Below, piece by piece: positions 23,828 to 32,170 of a stretch of DNA of 64,000 bases. The stretch lies in NCBI RefSeq assembly GCF_024498075.1, contig NZ_JANHOF010000001.1, forward strand, positions 310,001-374,000. The letters run 5' to 3'. The notes beneath the pieces were generated by a model. That model worked only from the letters and a program-made list of their open reading frames with translations. It had not been told where the DNA came from and searched no databases. The number at the start of each line of letters is the position of its first letter. Positions within the stretch are counted from its first letter, which is position 1. Origin of the DNA: Paenibacillus mendelii (lineage in GTDB: Bacteria > Bacillota > Bacilli > Paenibacillales > Paenibacillaceae). The translations under genes and the position numbers were made by a program.

Positions 23828-24838
23828 TCAAGATGGATCAGGAATGAATGACAGCTTCGTCCCAAACGCCAAGGCGTCTTTCTGCAAGCCAGCAGCCCAT
23901 CTTTCCCTTAATTGTTGCAGCCATTCCGGCTCATTCTCCCATTGTTCGGCAGAGGATCGGACCAAGCGGGCATAGCCGTATAACGCGGCGAATCGCTTGC
24001 ATGCCGGCATGATCGACTGCATATCGTCGGATATCTCGTATTCTGTAAGATAGCCATCCATAAAGTGCCGCTTCTTATGCTCATATTGTTCCGCAGGAAT
24101 GCAGTCTTGCAAGCTATCCAATGCCTGCACAATATCCATCACGTACCAGTGGTACATGGCATCGTCGAAGTCTATCACATGGCAGCTATCGTTTTCTTCA
24201 TCATAGAACACATTGTCGTATTCGAAGTCGTAGTGGATCAGTCCGTAATTATCCGAGGTGACCGGAATTGACGAGAAATAATCCTGCAGCAGCCGGACTT
24301 CCGCAAGCGCCGCAGCTTCAAGCGGAAAAGTAGCAAGCGTATTTTGCACCCACTGTAAAGCATCCGTATAGGCCCATCTCTTGTACTTGCCGGATTCGTA
24401 GCGACTGGATAGCTGATGCAGCTTTCCCAATGCTTGACCATGACGGCGCACAATCGAATCGCTAAAGTCCGTATCGTTCATCGGTATACCCGATACTCGC
24501 TTAAATACGGTGGCGTAGTATGCCCCCCACGGCGTCTTTGCCTCGACCAGCTCAGTCCCCTTCTTGGATATTACCGGTTCTAATGCGTTATACCGGTTCG
24601 CTCGCAGATAGCCAATAAAGTCGAGCTCCGCTAATAGATGCTCGCTCTCTTTCTCCGAGGCCGGGGCAAATCGCAGCAGCTCGGTTTTACTTTCGAATTG
24701 GAACGGATATACCGCATTCGAGGATATGCGATAATATTGAAACAAATCTAGCGATTTCGGATCATACTCCCAATTACTCAACAGCATCTCGGCTAAATCA
24801 GTATTATTAAACAGATATTTCAGCTTCAACATGGGCAT
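23828..24838 (-). CDS. Aminoglycoside phosphotransferase (APH)-fold kinase
   Basis: A 336-residue protein kinase-like enzyme. The catalytic loop is 'YGLIHYDFEYDNVFY' (HxDxxxxN type) and the metal-binding Asp is in 'CHVIDFDDAMYHWY'. An N-lobe strand reads 'LLRFAPASEKE', with a hinge near 'VFKRVSGIPM'. Relatives include homoserine, choline and antibiotic kinases, so resistance cannot be claimed. Start ATG 24838 or 24832: AGAGGAG lies 4 and 10 bases upstream respectively. It is flanked by hairpins on both sides and appears monocistronic. Confidence 0.85.
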   Translation of the reverse strand: MPMLKLKYLFNNTDLAEMLLSNWEYDPKSLDLFQYYRISSNAVYPFQFESKTELLRFAPASEKESEHLLAELDFIGYLRANRYNALEPVISKKGTELVEAKTPWGAYYATVFKRVSGIPMNDTDFSDSIVRRHGQALGKLHQLSSRYESGKYKRWAYTDALQWVQNTLATFPLEAAALAEVRLLQDYFSSIPVTSDNYGLIHYDFEYDNVFYDEENDSCHVIDFDDAMYHWYVMDIVQALDSLQDCIPAEQYEHKKRHFMDGYLTEYEISDDMQSIMPACKRFAALYGYARLVRSSAEQWENEPEWLQQLRERWAAGLQKDALAFGTKLSFIPDPS

Positions 24839-24879
24839 GCAGCTCCTCTTTGGGGTGAGTTAGGTCTATTATTGCGCGC

Positions 24880-24910
24880 AAAAAGACCGCAAGGCTATGC
24901 ACCTGCGGTC
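24880..24910 (-). terminator. Rho-independent terminator
   Basis: GACCGCA and TGCGGTC arms are followed by TTTTT on the minus strand. It ends transcription arriving from the glycosidase gene and the small ORF at 25017. Confidence 0.75.
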
Positions 24911-25016
24911 CATGTCATTCTAGTGTAGAGGTTCGCAAGGCAAACAAGATCCCTCCGGAATGATAAGCAGCGATATCCTATTGAAATAACAGGCTCAGCA
25001 AGCCTGCCAGCGGTAT

Positions 25017-25070
25017 TCAGTTCATATTCACCTTAATCGTAACAATCGCAAAAATAGCCCGGCGTTTCAT
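25017..25070 (-). CDS. Possible 17-residue small protein
   Basis: ATG at 25070 follows GAAGGGGTG (7 bases between) and encodes the basic, hydrophobic peptide MKRRAIFAIVTIKVNMN, ending at a TGA. A hairpin (CAGGCT/AGCCTG, 24989-25006) follows directly, and a T-run terminator lies 107 bp further on. The rest of the 356-bp gap between 24839 and 25194 shows no other gene. The ribosome binding site and peptide composition are suggestive, but the size makes chance quite possible. Confidence 0.3.
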   Translation of the reverse strand: MKRRAIFAIVTIKVNMN

Positions 25071-25194
25071 GCCAATCACCCCTTCAGCAGAAGATATATA
25101 CATGCTACATCAGATTACAGCTGGAAGCAAACGACAAAATAACTATAATGGTTTTTGACCACAACGCATTGATTCGAAGGTCGAGATGAACGGC

Positions 25195-26667
25195 TCACGG
25201 GGTCCTAGCCGTCAGTGTAAGCCGAACAAGCAGGTCATGCTGAAACTCTGGCAAATCAAGAATCAGGTCCCCGCCCCCTACCGTCACTGCCGGAGAATAC
25301 AATCCAGATACCGGTGAATAGAAGACCATCGAATACTCGTTCTGAGGCAGCGTCAAGGCAAGCTTGCCGCCTTGAACCGGTTCACCGGCTCCCTCATTCA
25401 GTTCACGTTCGTCCGCCAAGTAGATCGCGATGTCATCTCCTTCAACACCAAACACAGCTTCCAATATATGCTCGGGAACACCTGTAACAAGAGATCTTAA
25501 CGGACGAGCGTTCACGAGATCGAAAGAATGAACGAAGACCGAAAGATTGCGCATCCACGAGCGGAGATGCTGCTGCGATTGAGGTGTACCCGCCGGACAG
25601 TAATTGATGATGGAGAAATCAATTACATCGTAATGCGCACCGCTGAGCAGCGCTGTCCATGCGCGCTTGCGATGAATCGTCCAGCCATCTAGATCCTTAT
25701 ACTGGCTGGCAATGTTGTCCTCGTCCATATTCAGAGGCTTGCGCTCGCCGTAAACAGCCAAGCAGTAGTCCCGAAACGGACGCAGCTTGAGCTGCTTGGA
25801 CATAAACTCGCCCATATGATAGTCTTTGCCGCCATATGTCGTATTGGGCAATGGATGAATATTAACGGTATCGAACAGTTCTCCGCGGAAGGACAGGTCC
25901 GATGATTGCTCCCAAGGGGTATATGTAAACGCCTCCTGCCCTACGATGAGATGCTTGTTCGGCAGCCCGGCCTCCGTATCGCGGATCGTTCGCGCAATCG
26001 CAGCCTGCCACTCGTTAACCTCGGACGGAACGGGAAAACGGGCATCGGCTGCGACAGCCCCACCGGGCTCGTTGCAAATCTCATAAATCAAATTATCGTA
26101 TTTGTTCGTCTCCTCTACGATCTTACGAACATGATCCAGCTGCCTTCTGCGTAATTGGGGATGCCGCAATGACATATAATCCGGCCATTCGATCTCCTCT
26201 GTACCATTAATATTGTTTTTCGCGTTTAGCGGATTTAATGCCCACACATCGGGCCCGTAAGTATTGCTTAGCAGGACAAGCTCCACGACGATGCCGTATT
26301 CCGATGCCATCGACATAAACCCGTGCAAGCGATCGAAGAACTCCGGGTTCCATTGATCAAGATCGTATAGAGGCTGCCCATCCAAGGCCTTTCCTTGGCC
26401 GGTCCGGGCGAAGGGCGCAATATAATCGGGGGATTCCGGTTTGCAGGTCGAGTATGGATTCATTGCGCTCTGCAACTCGCGAAACAGGACAAACAGCCGG
26501 GTCAACGTTTGTTGTTTGTCACGGGCGTCCTTCAAATAGCTTGCATAATCAAACGGGCGATTCATAACCGCACCGTAGTGCTCCGTCGCACAGAGCAATA
26601 CGAGCGGCTTGTCGCGAAATTCAAATAGTTTGGAATTGTCCGGATGAATTCGAATAGGCGTAGACAT
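25195..26667 (-). CDS. Cytoplasmic glycoside hydrolase-like TIM-barrel protein (GH-A clan)
   Basis: The 490-residue product has no signal peptide. It begins 'IRIHPDNSKLFEFRDKPLVL', a common N-terminus of GH-A clan enzymes. The acid/base motif is 'LIYEICNEPGG' (Glu200), with a further strand 'TVNIHPLPNT' and 'NMDEDNIAS', a candidate nucleophile region. A C-terminal ~100-residue beta-sandwich follows ('GDDIAIYLADERELN' ... 'LLVRLTLTARTP'). The specific GH family is not assigned; GH5-like or DUF4038-like are possibilities. ATG at 26667 has AGGAG 10-11 bases upstream. The AraC gene at 26953 is divergent and probably regulates it. Confidence 0.72.
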   Translation of the reverse strand: MSTPIRIHPDNSKLFEFRDKPLVLLCATEHYGAVMNRPFDYASYLKDARDKQQTLTRLFVLFRELQSAMNPYSTCKPESPDYIAPFARTGQGKALDGQPLYDLDQWNPEFFDRLHGFMSMASEYGIVVELVLLSNTYGPDVWALNPLNAKNNINGTEEIEWPDYMSLRHPQLRRRQLDHVRKIVEETNKYDNLIYEICNEPGGAVAADARFPVPSEVNEWQAAIARTIRDTEAGLPNKHLIVGQEAFTYTPWEQSSDLSFRGELFDTVNIHPLPNTTYGGKDYHMGEFMSKQLKLRPFRDYCLAVYGERKPLNMDEDNIASQYKDLDGWTIHRKRAWTALLSGAHYDVIDFSIINYCPAGTPQSQQHLRSWMRNLSVFVHSFDLVNARPLRSLVTGVPEHILEAVFGVEGDDIAIYLADERELNEGAGEPVQGGKLALTLPQNEYSMVFYSPVSGLYSPAVTVGGGDLILDLPEFQHDLLVRLTLTARTP

Positions 26668-26952
26668 GATTGCAGTTGCTCCTCTCGTCTTCGTTTAATC
26701 GGTACGTTTGAGCTCAAACACCTTATATGCCGATGCCCAACTGCCTGGAGTCCAGAAGCTGCACCTCAACCACTCAGAACGTATGGCCCCGCGCAATGCC
26801 AGATGGCGATACAAAGTATGGACGTTTTACCTAGAATTGTAGAATCACTTAGAAGTGATATACTTCTATTGTAAGGCTTATACATCCATTGTCATTTACA
26901 TCATCTTACCTTAAATATACGAAATATGACTTTATAGGAGGCGCCGGTTCAT

Positions 26953-27822
26953 ATGAAGACGAGATACCACTTCGATAATATTGAAGAGCCTATCATTATT
27001 CCATTTACGCCGCTGTCCGTCTCCAGTAAACTGCCCTATCAGTTATGCACGATCGGGAATGTGCATTTTGCCAAAGACTTCTATACTGAGCGGGAAGGAC
27101 AAAAAAACTACCAGATCATCTACACAGATGCAGGCAGCGGAATCCTCACGTATAAAGGAAAGAGATACACGCTCGAGAAAAATCAGGTTATCCTGATCGA
27201 CTGCAACGAACAACATCATTACTGCACAGGTCCAGCGGGGGAGTGGAAGTTTCGCTTCCTGCATATTAAAGGAGCCGGTTGTCCGGCTTTCTACGATACG
27301 ATCAATTCGAACGGCTTGACGCCCGCATTGCTCGTTCATTCAACTGAATTTAACTACTGTTTTGATCAAATAATTAGTCATGTCGAAGAGGGAAACCATC
27401 GAAGTGACCTGGTCATCCCCGTTCACATTATGCGTATTCTGACCGAGCTCGCCTTGAATCGGAACAACCCGCATACCCGCAAATCGGAATATCATCGGCA
27501 GGTCATTGATGACGCCGTTCGATTCATGGAAAATCAAATGTGCCGCGCTGACTTCAGCGTCACGGAAATCGCGCGGCATGCAGGATTCAATGAAAACTAC
27601 TTCTCCCGATTGTTTAAACGGATCACGGGTACGTCGGCGCAAGAATACCTCATCCGACTTCGCATCGACCGTTCTAAGCACTTGTTGAAGAAGTCTGCGA
27701 AGCAGGTCACTGAAGTCGCTTTCGAAGTCGGATTCGAGAACGTCAACGTCTATATTCGGGATTTCAAGAAGCTGACAGGTGTTACACCCCTGAAATATCG
27801 ATTGTATGCGGAAGGTGTCTAA
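26953..27822 (+). CDS. AraC-family transcriptional regulator with cupin sensor
   Basis: A 289-residue regulator. The N-terminal cupin (~30-120) shows 'YQIIYTDAGSGILTYKGKRY' and 'NQVILIDCNEQHHYC'. The C-terminal double helix-turn-helix (~190-285) shows 'FSVTEIARHAGFNENYFSRL', 'VTEVAFEVGFENVNVY' and 'FKKLTGVTPLKYR'. AGGAGG lies before the ATG. It is divergent from the GH-A gene across 285 bp containing a small dyad, TCACTT..AAGTGA (near 26849), a candidate site. It probably senses the sugar released by that enzyme (inference). Confidence 0.88.
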   Translation: MKTRYHFDNIEEPIIIPFTPLSVSSKLPYQLCTIGNVHFAKDFYTEREGQKNYQIIYTDAGSGILTYKGKRYTLEKNQVILIDCNEQHHYCTGPAGEWKFRFLHIKGAGCPAFYDTINSNGLTPALLVHSTEFNYCFDQIISHVEEGNHRSDLVIPVHIMRILTELALNRNNPHTRKSEYHRQVIDDAVRFMENQMCRADFSVTEIARHAGFNENYFSRLFKRITGTSAQEYLIRLRIDRSKHLLKKSAKQVTEVAFEVGFENVNVYIRDFKKLTGVTPLKYRLYAEGV

Positions 27823-27836
27823 TATTCTAGACCCAG

Positions 27837-28376
27837 CTAAGCGAGTCTTGCCTCTTCCAGTCGCTTCATTATTTCTTGAACGGTTTGTTCCGGCGTCCAG
27901 GCCGATGAATCGAGCCACAACCCAAGAGGTGGAGTCTCATTGCGGAGCACATCGTCCAAGGCGGACACCGTCCAGGAACCGTATCCTTTCTTGGCACGGT
28001 TCGCTTCCCTCTCGGCAACGGCAGCCGTATTAGGGCATAGAACAACGACATAGAATGGCCGGCTCTGAATAAAAGACACAAAATCATTCAGCATCTTACC
28101 GATTACAACGTCCTGAACAATGACCGTAAATCCGGCTTTCCTGTACGTATCTGCAGCTTGGGCGGCTAATCGGTACCGTAACCGCAATTGTTCAAGAACA
28201 TGATCATCTGCATCCGGCTCTACTTCTTTGCGATTATTGACAATCATTCTCCGAAACAGATCACCGCGCAAATGCACCGACTGCTCGAACTGCTCGGCTA
28301 ATAATTGTGCTACAGTAGATTTGCCGCTCGCCATGATCCCAGTAACAAGAATAATCCCAGGGTCATCTAGTAACAT
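27837..28376 (-). CDS. P-loop kinase-like NTPase
   Basis: A 179-residue soluble protein with a Walker A motif 'VTGIMASGKSTVAQLL' at residues ~10-25. It also has 'VHLRGDLFRRMIV' (substrate-binding Asp-Arg), 'FTVIVQDVVIG' (Walker B-like) and 'RAKKGYGSWTV', a lid-like basic segment. The arrangement fits small-molecule kinases of the adenylate kinase/chloramphenicol phosphotransferase type. ATG at 28376 has GGAGG just upstream. It is last in a minus-strand group behind three VOC genes (21-25 bp gaps), so it may act in the same small-molecule process. Confidence 0.78.
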   Translation of the reverse strand: MLLDDPGIILVTGIMASGKSTVAQLLAEQFEQSVHLRGDLFRRMIVNNRKEVEPDADDHVLEQLRLRYRLAAQAADTYRKAGFTVIVQDVVIGKMLNDFVSFIQSRPFYVVVLCPNTAAVAEREANRAKKGYGSWTVSALDDVLRNETPPLGLWLDSSAWTPEQTVQEIMKRLEEARLA

Positions 28377-28397
28377 AATTATCCTCCAATTGGGATT

Positions 28398-28796
28398 TTA
28401 ATAGATATCTGCACCTTCCCTGATCGGCCCCCCGAAGCAGAGCCGGTATCCATAGAGGTCCTCTATCAATAGATCCCGCATATTGTAATCCATATTCATC
28501 GGTCCGAAAATAATATTGGCGCCCTTGCTCCTTAACTCCGCATAGATTGCATCCACGTCATTAACCCATATGTAGGTGTCCAGAACCACATCTATGTGTG
28601 AATTCGGACGAACAGCTCCCACGGACCGGTTCTCTTTGAATAGAAAATGAACGCCGTCCCGCCTCACAAAATCGCCATCGATGGTGAACCCCAGTACATC
28701 CCTGTAATATTGCTGAGCTTCTGATAGATCCTTAACAACCAGCACTTGCGATGCGTACTTCAAGTTACTGTGAATCAGAGCAATCGGTTCTTTCAC
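28398..28796 (-). CDS. VOC-family protein
   Basis: A 132-residue VOC domain: 'QVLVVKDLSEAQQYYRDVLG', 'VHFLFKENRS' and a C-terminal 'IEDLYGYRLCFGGPI', which departs from the usual 'DPDGN..E' ending. GTG at 28796 has GGAGG 8 bases upstream; the GTG at 28805 lies inside that site. It sits 34 bp after the next VOC gene and 21 bp before the kinase gene. Confidence 0.8.
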   Translation of the reverse strand: MKEPIALIHSNLKYASQVLVVKDLSEAQQYYRDVLGFTIDGDFVRRDGVHFLFKENRSVGAVRPNSHIDVVLDTYIWVNDVDAIYAELRSKGANIIFGPMNMDYNMRDLLIEDLYGYRLCFGGPIREGADIY

Positions 28797-28830
28797 GGAA
28801 GACACCTCCAGGTGAAATAAGAAGCGCGAA

Positions 28831-29193
28831 TTACAATTGAATCACACTGATCATGTTGCCATTCACATCTGTGAGATCAAACCGCTTGGGCTCGCCATGT
28901 CTTAGCTCTGAGACCGTAACCCCTCTGTCTATTAATCTCGTTCTCACCTGTTCAACATCTTGAACGACAAAGTTAAATGGCGTGTATTGATGAATCGGCT
29001 GAAAATCAGAAATTTGCACCAGATGGAAACCGCAATTAGGAGCAATGGCAAGGCCGCCCATTCTTTCGTTCTTCCAGCGCAACTCAAAACCGAATACCTC
29101 CTGATACCACGACAGCGATTCTTGAAGGTTTCGAACGGGCAGGAAAACAGCATCGATACGTTCGATAAATTTATCTACAACTTGTCCACTCAT
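28831..29193 (-). CDS. VOC-family protein
   Basis: A 120-residue VOC domain: 'IDAVFLPVRNLQESLSWYQE', 'GGLAIAPNCGFHLVQISD' and the closing strand 'FDLTDVNGNMISVIQL'. ATG at 29193 follows GAGG with 11-base spacing. It is the middle member of three consecutive VOC genes on the minus strand. Confidence 0.83.
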   Translation of the reverse strand: MSGQVVDKFIERIDAVFLPVRNLQESLSWYQEVFGFELRWKNERMGGLAIAPNCGFHLVQISDFQPIHQYTPFNFVVQDVEQVRTRLIDRGVTVSELRHGEPKRFDLTDVNGNMISVIQL

Positions 29194-29218
29194 ACTTTAC
29201 ACCGCCTCATATGTTTAT

Positions 29219-30073
29219 TTAACAATGACTGATATCGAATCGATTGCCATCTGGATCATAGACATGGAAGTATACTCTTCCGCGCAACACGTATCCGCCC
29301 ATCTCTGAAACAAGATTCCCGCTGTCCTTCAGGAATTGATAGTAGTTAAAGAATGCCTCTCGATCCGCGATAAAACTCCGTGTACGAAATAATCCATCGA
29401 GCGGGCCATGATCGGTCCAATTCGAGTCTTCCGCAAGCATCCATATGTACCGGCCTTCAGGGTGGTGGTTGATTCCCAGCGTCATCTCACAATAGGAATT
29501 CATAGCAGGCTCCGCAGAGACTGCCATGCCCAGGTATTGTTTATACCATTCTATGGATTGGCGCAAATGCTTGACCTTGATCCGGGTTACATTAGAATCG
29601 GAGAATACATCTCCATCTAATGAAGGATCTTCAATAGCCGATAACCACGTTCCGGAATTCATAAACCGGAAGTTAAAAACTTCATTACCCGCATGATCCG
29701 TATAGTTCTCTGAAGTCTGTACGCCCTGGCGATGGAGTTCTTGTTTCGTCGATCGTAAATTTCGAGTGCGCCAATACCATAGGATTGTAGAATCGAGAGG
29801 TTCACGAACCACTGCTGGTGCAGGGGTTCCATCCGCCGCTCTGCCGGATTCTATCCACAATCCCATACCCATATGGGTCATCTTACCGATGACTGCGTCC
29901 GGGCCCGGAGTCCAATTTTCCTGTTGGGTGATCTGGAGCCCCAGTACGCGTTGACACCATTCGATTGCTTCTTCATGCTCTTCCATCCTCACATTGATCG
30001 TACCACCATCGAACAGAACGGCGGGAATGGTATAGGAGTCATCCTGCTCGACTTTCTTAAGGAACCCACTCAT
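29219..30073 (-). CDS. Two-domain VOC-family protein
   Basis: A 284-residue protein. The first VOC domain is at ~10-140 ('NVRMEEHEEAIEWCQRVLGL', 'GMGLWIESGRAADGT'). The second is at ~155-283 ('RIKVKHLRQSIEWYKQYLGM', 'RVYFHVYDPDGNRFDISHC'). ATG at 30073 is chosen because AAGGAGGAG lies ~7 bases upstream; the longer frame to 30151 is not domain-like. It is the first gene of the VOC-VOC-VOC-kinase group. Confidence 0.82.
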   Translation of the reverse strand: MSGFLKKVEQDDSYTIPAVLFDGGTINVRMEEHEEAIEWCQRVLGLQITQQENWTPGPDAVIGKMTHMGMGLWIESGRAADGTPAPAVVREPLDSTILWYWRTRNLRSTKQELHRQGVQTSENYTDHAGNEVFNFRFMNSGTWLSAIEDPSLDGDVFSDSNVTRIKVKHLRQSIEWYKQYLGMAVSAEPAMNSYCEMTLGINHHPEGRYIWMLAEDSNWTDHGPLDGLFRTRSFIADREAFFNYYQFLKDSGNLVSEMGGYVLRGRVYFHVYDPDGNRFDISHC

Positions 30074-30136
30074 CGACTGTCTCCTCCTTAGGTTCGACAA
30101 CTCCGTTATGAAATTCATTAATAGAATACCGCACAC

Positions 30137-30643
30137 ATGTTCGTTTTTCAAGAAATATTTTCCATATTACTGCATGCCCTGTCACCATTGTGCAGCCGAA
30201 ACGGCTATATGCAGTCGCTCACGACCACGGATTCCAGCGGCAGCCGGCAGATCTCAGGCGCAAACCCTTACTGGCTGTTTGTGGAGAACGAATCAGACCT
30301 ATCGCGTACCGGCTATTACAAAAAGTATTATAAGGCCAAAACCGGCGGGGGCGTAAAGCAAGCGATCGCCTGGGCTTCAATTTATAAAGAGAGCTCCATA
30401 TGGGTCGGTCTAACCGATACCGTAAGTGGACATACGACGCATGCCCGCTCAATGGATAATGCCTTCTCGCTCTTGCCGCATAATTTACTAATCGGGCGCT
30501 GGAATTACCTTAGACCCGCAAGGGGCAGTAGCATTGTAACTCTTCGAGACCTGCTTGCAAGGATTAGAACGCAACAAAGGAACCCGCCACGGACGGCGGG
30601 TTCCTTTGTTCGAATATTAGACTCCTATAGCTCATCCCAATAG
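30137..30643 (+). pseudogene. Unidentified coding remnant
   Basis: A plus-strand frame is open across the whole gap between two minus-strand genes. From ~30200 the composition looks genuinely coding ('SGANPYWLFVENESDLSRTG', 'KQAIAWASIYKESSIWVGLT', 'NLLIGRWNYLRPARG'). No ribosome binding site precedes either ATG (30137, 30209), and the last residues run through a terminator stem. The family is not recognised. It is best read as the tail of a lost gene still followed by its terminator; a small intact gene is less likely. Confidence 0.4.
30573..30610. terminator. Bidirectional terminator, 16-bp perfect stem
   Basis: AACAAAGGAACCCGCC and its exact complement surround a 6-base loop, with T-rich ends on both strands (CCTTTGTT). 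It separates the plus-strand remnant from the converging GH5-like gene. Confidence 0.85.
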
Positions 30644-30670
30644 CATAATAACATCACGGAATGGCTATCC

Positions 30671-31897
30671 TTAATGCCCGTGATGCCCGCTTCCAGGTGA
30701 TTCATTGATTTCCTGGATCCGATCCAGCTGATAGGATCTATTGTTCGTAGGCGTGATCGTATTGGTAGGCTGGTTGGACAAGTCGAACACCCACACAGCT
30801 GCGAGAGGCACCTTCGCTTCATCGATCGCTGTAATTAATCGCTCGAAGCTTTGTTGTGCTGCTTCATGTCCTTGGTCTTCACCTGCACCGAACTCCCCGA
30901 CAAACAATGGCTTCTTCGCCTTCTTCGAAACCTTCATTAATTTATTCAGCAGCTCTTCTACGGGAACAGTTCTGGAGAAGCGTGTTTCTTCCTTATCATA
31001 AATATGGACACTGATCGTATTCATCGGATTCGGGTTATCCTTATTCAGCATTTCGGCGAATTGTTCTTCCGTATCCTGCTCCCATGACAAGTACTGCTCT
31101 TGATGCCACTCAGAAGCCCGCGGAATGCTGTTTCCGGATATGATGATTCGATTTGGATCATATTTACGAACCTCTTTGGCAAATTCCGTGAATGCCGTCC
31201 GAATCATGGAATGCGTCAACTCATCCTCTGCACTGCGCGAAGTTGGGGTACCCAGCTCGGGAATCACCGGAGGACGCCAGTCGCTTGCATTCGGCAGATC
31301 AGAGGATAGATTGTATTCATTCCCGAATTCCCAGCCCCAGATAGCCGGCGAATCTTTGTAGCGAGTTACGACCTCGCGAACATACGTCTTCATGAATTGA
31401 TGGAGATTACTGCTCGGGATGCCCCAGCGGTTCATAGGATCTCCCGCCAAATCCGCAGCGGCGAAAGACCAGAAGAACGACGGGATCAGACCGACATGAT
31501 TATCCTCTGCCGATTGGACGACATCATCGAGAATTTGAAAATAACGCTCTTTGTCTTCTTTGTACATTTTCCATTGAATCGGCCAGTAGCCCCCTACTGA
31601 GAAACGTGCGAAAGGAATGTCATACTCCCCCAGCGCTTGAAAACCCTCGCGGTAACTTGTGGTGTTCGGATCATCTAAAGCCCGGATGAAAGCATCGAAA
31701 AAATTGACGCCAATACCTCTGTAAGGCTTGCCGTCCTTAATCAATATCCCGCCTTCGTTAACCTGCAGGCCCAGCTGCTTCTGACCAGGCTTGCCGCCTG
31801 ATGATGCATAACTGACGCCTTGCACGAGGATCAGCATGACGAGTGCCAAGGCAAGTGTAAACAACATCGTTTTCTTCGTTTTCTTCGTTTTCTTCAT
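30671..31897 (-). CDS. Secreted GH5-like cellulase-family glycosidase
   Basis: The 408-residue product begins with a signal peptide: a lysine-rich n-region built from three AAGAAAACG repeats, a hydrophobic core ('MLFTLALALVMLILVQG'), and cleavage near 'SYASS'. The TIM barrel carries 'WGWEFGNEYNLS' (acid/base Glu194) and 'PLFVGEFGAGEDQG' (nucleophile Glu335), the GH-A/GH5 arrangement. Its probable substrate is a plant beta-glycan or mannan, but the specificity is not readable. The last residues, 'GSGHHGH', are unusual. ATG at 31897 has GGAGGAGG about 10 bases upstream. A strong promoter and palindromic operator facing the LacI gene lie upstream. Confidence 0.83.
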   Translation of the reverse strand: MKKTKKTKKTMLFTLALALVMLILVQGVSYASSGGKPGQKQLGLQVNEGGILIKDGKPYRGIGVNFFDAFIRALDDPNTTSYREGFQALGEYDIPFARFSVGGYWPIQWKMYKEDKERYFQILDDVVQSAEDNHVGLIPSFFWSFAAADLAGDPMNRWGIPSSNLHQFMKTYVREVVTRYKDSPAIWGWEFGNEYNLSSDLPNASDWRPPVIPELGTPTSRSAEDELTHSMIRTAFTEFAKEVRKYDPNRIIISGNSIPRASEWHQEQYLSWEQDTEEQFAEMLNKDNPNPMNTISVHIYDKEETRFSRTVPVEELLNKLMKVSKKAKKPLFVGEFGAGEDQGHEAAQQSFERLITAIDEAKVPLAAVWVFDLSNQPTNTITPTNNRSYQLDRIQEINESPGSGHHGH

Positions 31898-32009
31898 TTT
31901 CAATTTCCTCCTCCACTTATGAATGTCTGAGTGATTCCATGATGTCATGTTACCTTTCAGACCCAATAACCACCTTCTCAGCATCACCTCCTGTCTGTTA
32001 ATATTTTAG

Positions 32010-32031
32010 TTAATAAAATTTATTTTATTAA
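32010..32031. promoter_or_regulatory. Palindromic candidate operator for the LacI-family repressor
   Basis: TTAATAAAAT and ATTTTATTAA form a perfect dyad around TT. GTTAATATTTTA is also repeated directly at 31998 and 32041. The dyad lies ~15 bases beyond the -10 of the glycosidase promoter, where a bound repressor would block transcription. It is more AT-rich than typical LacI/GalR operators, so the assignment is inferred. Confidence 0.6.
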
Positions 32032-32046
32032 TGTTACTTCGTTAAT

Positions 32047-32075
32047 ATTTTATTACCTCCCACCTTTCGTGTCAA
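32047..32075 (-). promoter_or_regulatory. Sigma-A promoter for the GH5-like gene
   Basis: On the minus strand TTGACA, a 17-base spacer and TAAAAT form a near-consensus promoter pointing to the glycosidase. On the other strand TTGATT-17-TAACAT (32106-32134) could drive the LacI-family gene. Confidence 0.7.
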
Positions 32076-32170
32076 TTACATTATCAGGTCTAGACTCGTG
32101 AAATATTGATTAATTTCCTTTGGAATGTTAACATAAATTAATCTGAAGCGGATTGGAAAAGGAGTTCGAG

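Noticed and set aside
23828-24838. Calling the APH-fold kinase an aminoglycoside resistance gene
   Set aside because: The fold is shared with choline, homoserine and sugar kinases, and no resistance-specific motif is evident.
31867-31897. AAGAAAACG repeated three times at the start of the GH5-like gene, considered as a slippage switch
   Set aside because: The unit is nine bases, so copy changes keep the frame and only alter the lysine-rich n-region of the signal peptide.
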